A stretch of 64,000 bases of DNA from Epinephelus fuscoguttatus (lineage: Eukaryota; Chordata; Actinopteri; Perciformes; Serranidae): positions 28,884,856 through 28,948,855 of the forward strand of contig NC_064760.1 of the NCBI RefSeq assembly GCF_011397635.1. The letters run 5' to 3'. A program made the position numbers and the translations under genes. The notes under the pieces were generated by a model, which was not told where the DNA came from, ran no database searches, and worked only from the letters and a program-made list of their open reading frames with translations. Of the stretch, positions 63,991 to 64,000 are shown piece after piece (position 1 is the stretch's first letter; every line of letters starts with the position of its first letter).

Positions 63991-64000
63991 GATGGGACAT

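Larger units (their letters stand above)
61765..64000 (-). other. flt4: flt4 intron 14, running off the window
   Basis: No upstream Ig-domain exon could be found before the window ends, so exon 14 should lie beyond 64000. It contains two dispersed repeats, listed separately. 61800-62570 has GT-rich patches only. Confidence 0.7.

Overview
The window is nuclear DNA of a ray-finned fish, most likely a percomorph teleost. It carries vertebrate intron-containing genes with GT-AG introns. The intergenic and intronic DNA is AT-rich and full of dinucleotide microsatellites and short non-autonomous transposons of teleost type. No bacterial, organellar or intact viral gene was seen. Three protein genes are supported by exon-by-exon translation with matching splice phases. 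|| Layout: 1-9.9 kb is gene-free by my reading and holds dispersed repeats and (CA)n tracts. 9.9-13.2 kb on the minus strand is dusp1 (MAP kinase phosphatase 1, four exons, 361 aa), with a TATA box and CRE sites just upstream. 13.4-17.4 kb is AT-rich intergenic DNA between two divergent promoters. 17.64-42.13 kb on the plus strand is ergic1 (ERGIC-32, ten exons, 290 aa), starting with a 20-nt coding exon followed by a 10.5-kb intron. 45.5-61.8 kb on the minus strand is the 3' half of flt4 (VEGF receptor 3). Its 16 exons correspond to exons 15-30 of the human gene and encode the end of the seventh Ig-like domain, the transmembrane helix, the split tyrosine kinase and the C-terminal tail. The 5' half of flt4 lies beyond the right edge. 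ergic1 and flt4 are tail to tail, with about 3.7 kb between their stop codons. || The genes do not form one pathway. dusp1 is an immediate-early nuclear phosphatase that switches off ERK, JNK and p38. ergic1 is an ER-Golgi cycling membrane protein. flt4 is the lymphatic and endothelial VEGF-C/D receptor. DUSP1 and ERGIC1 are also divergent neighbours on human 5q35, so that pair is conserved synteny; direct adjacency of ergic1 to flt4 is a local arrangement. || No previously undescribed gene system was found. The observations most worth a second look concern RNA processing. flt4 exon 15 sits between complementary (TG)n and (CA)n tracts about 10 nt from both splice sites. flt4 exon 23 has an 11-bp tandem duplication across its acceptor. 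flt4 exon 27 has a weak donor followed by an in-frame stop. TG repeats stand in for polypyrimidine tracts at ergic1 exon 6 and flt4 exon 19. There are also several long fold-back elements in introns, and a same-family pair of PIF/Harbinger-type MITEs in ergic1 with intact 3-bp target duplications.
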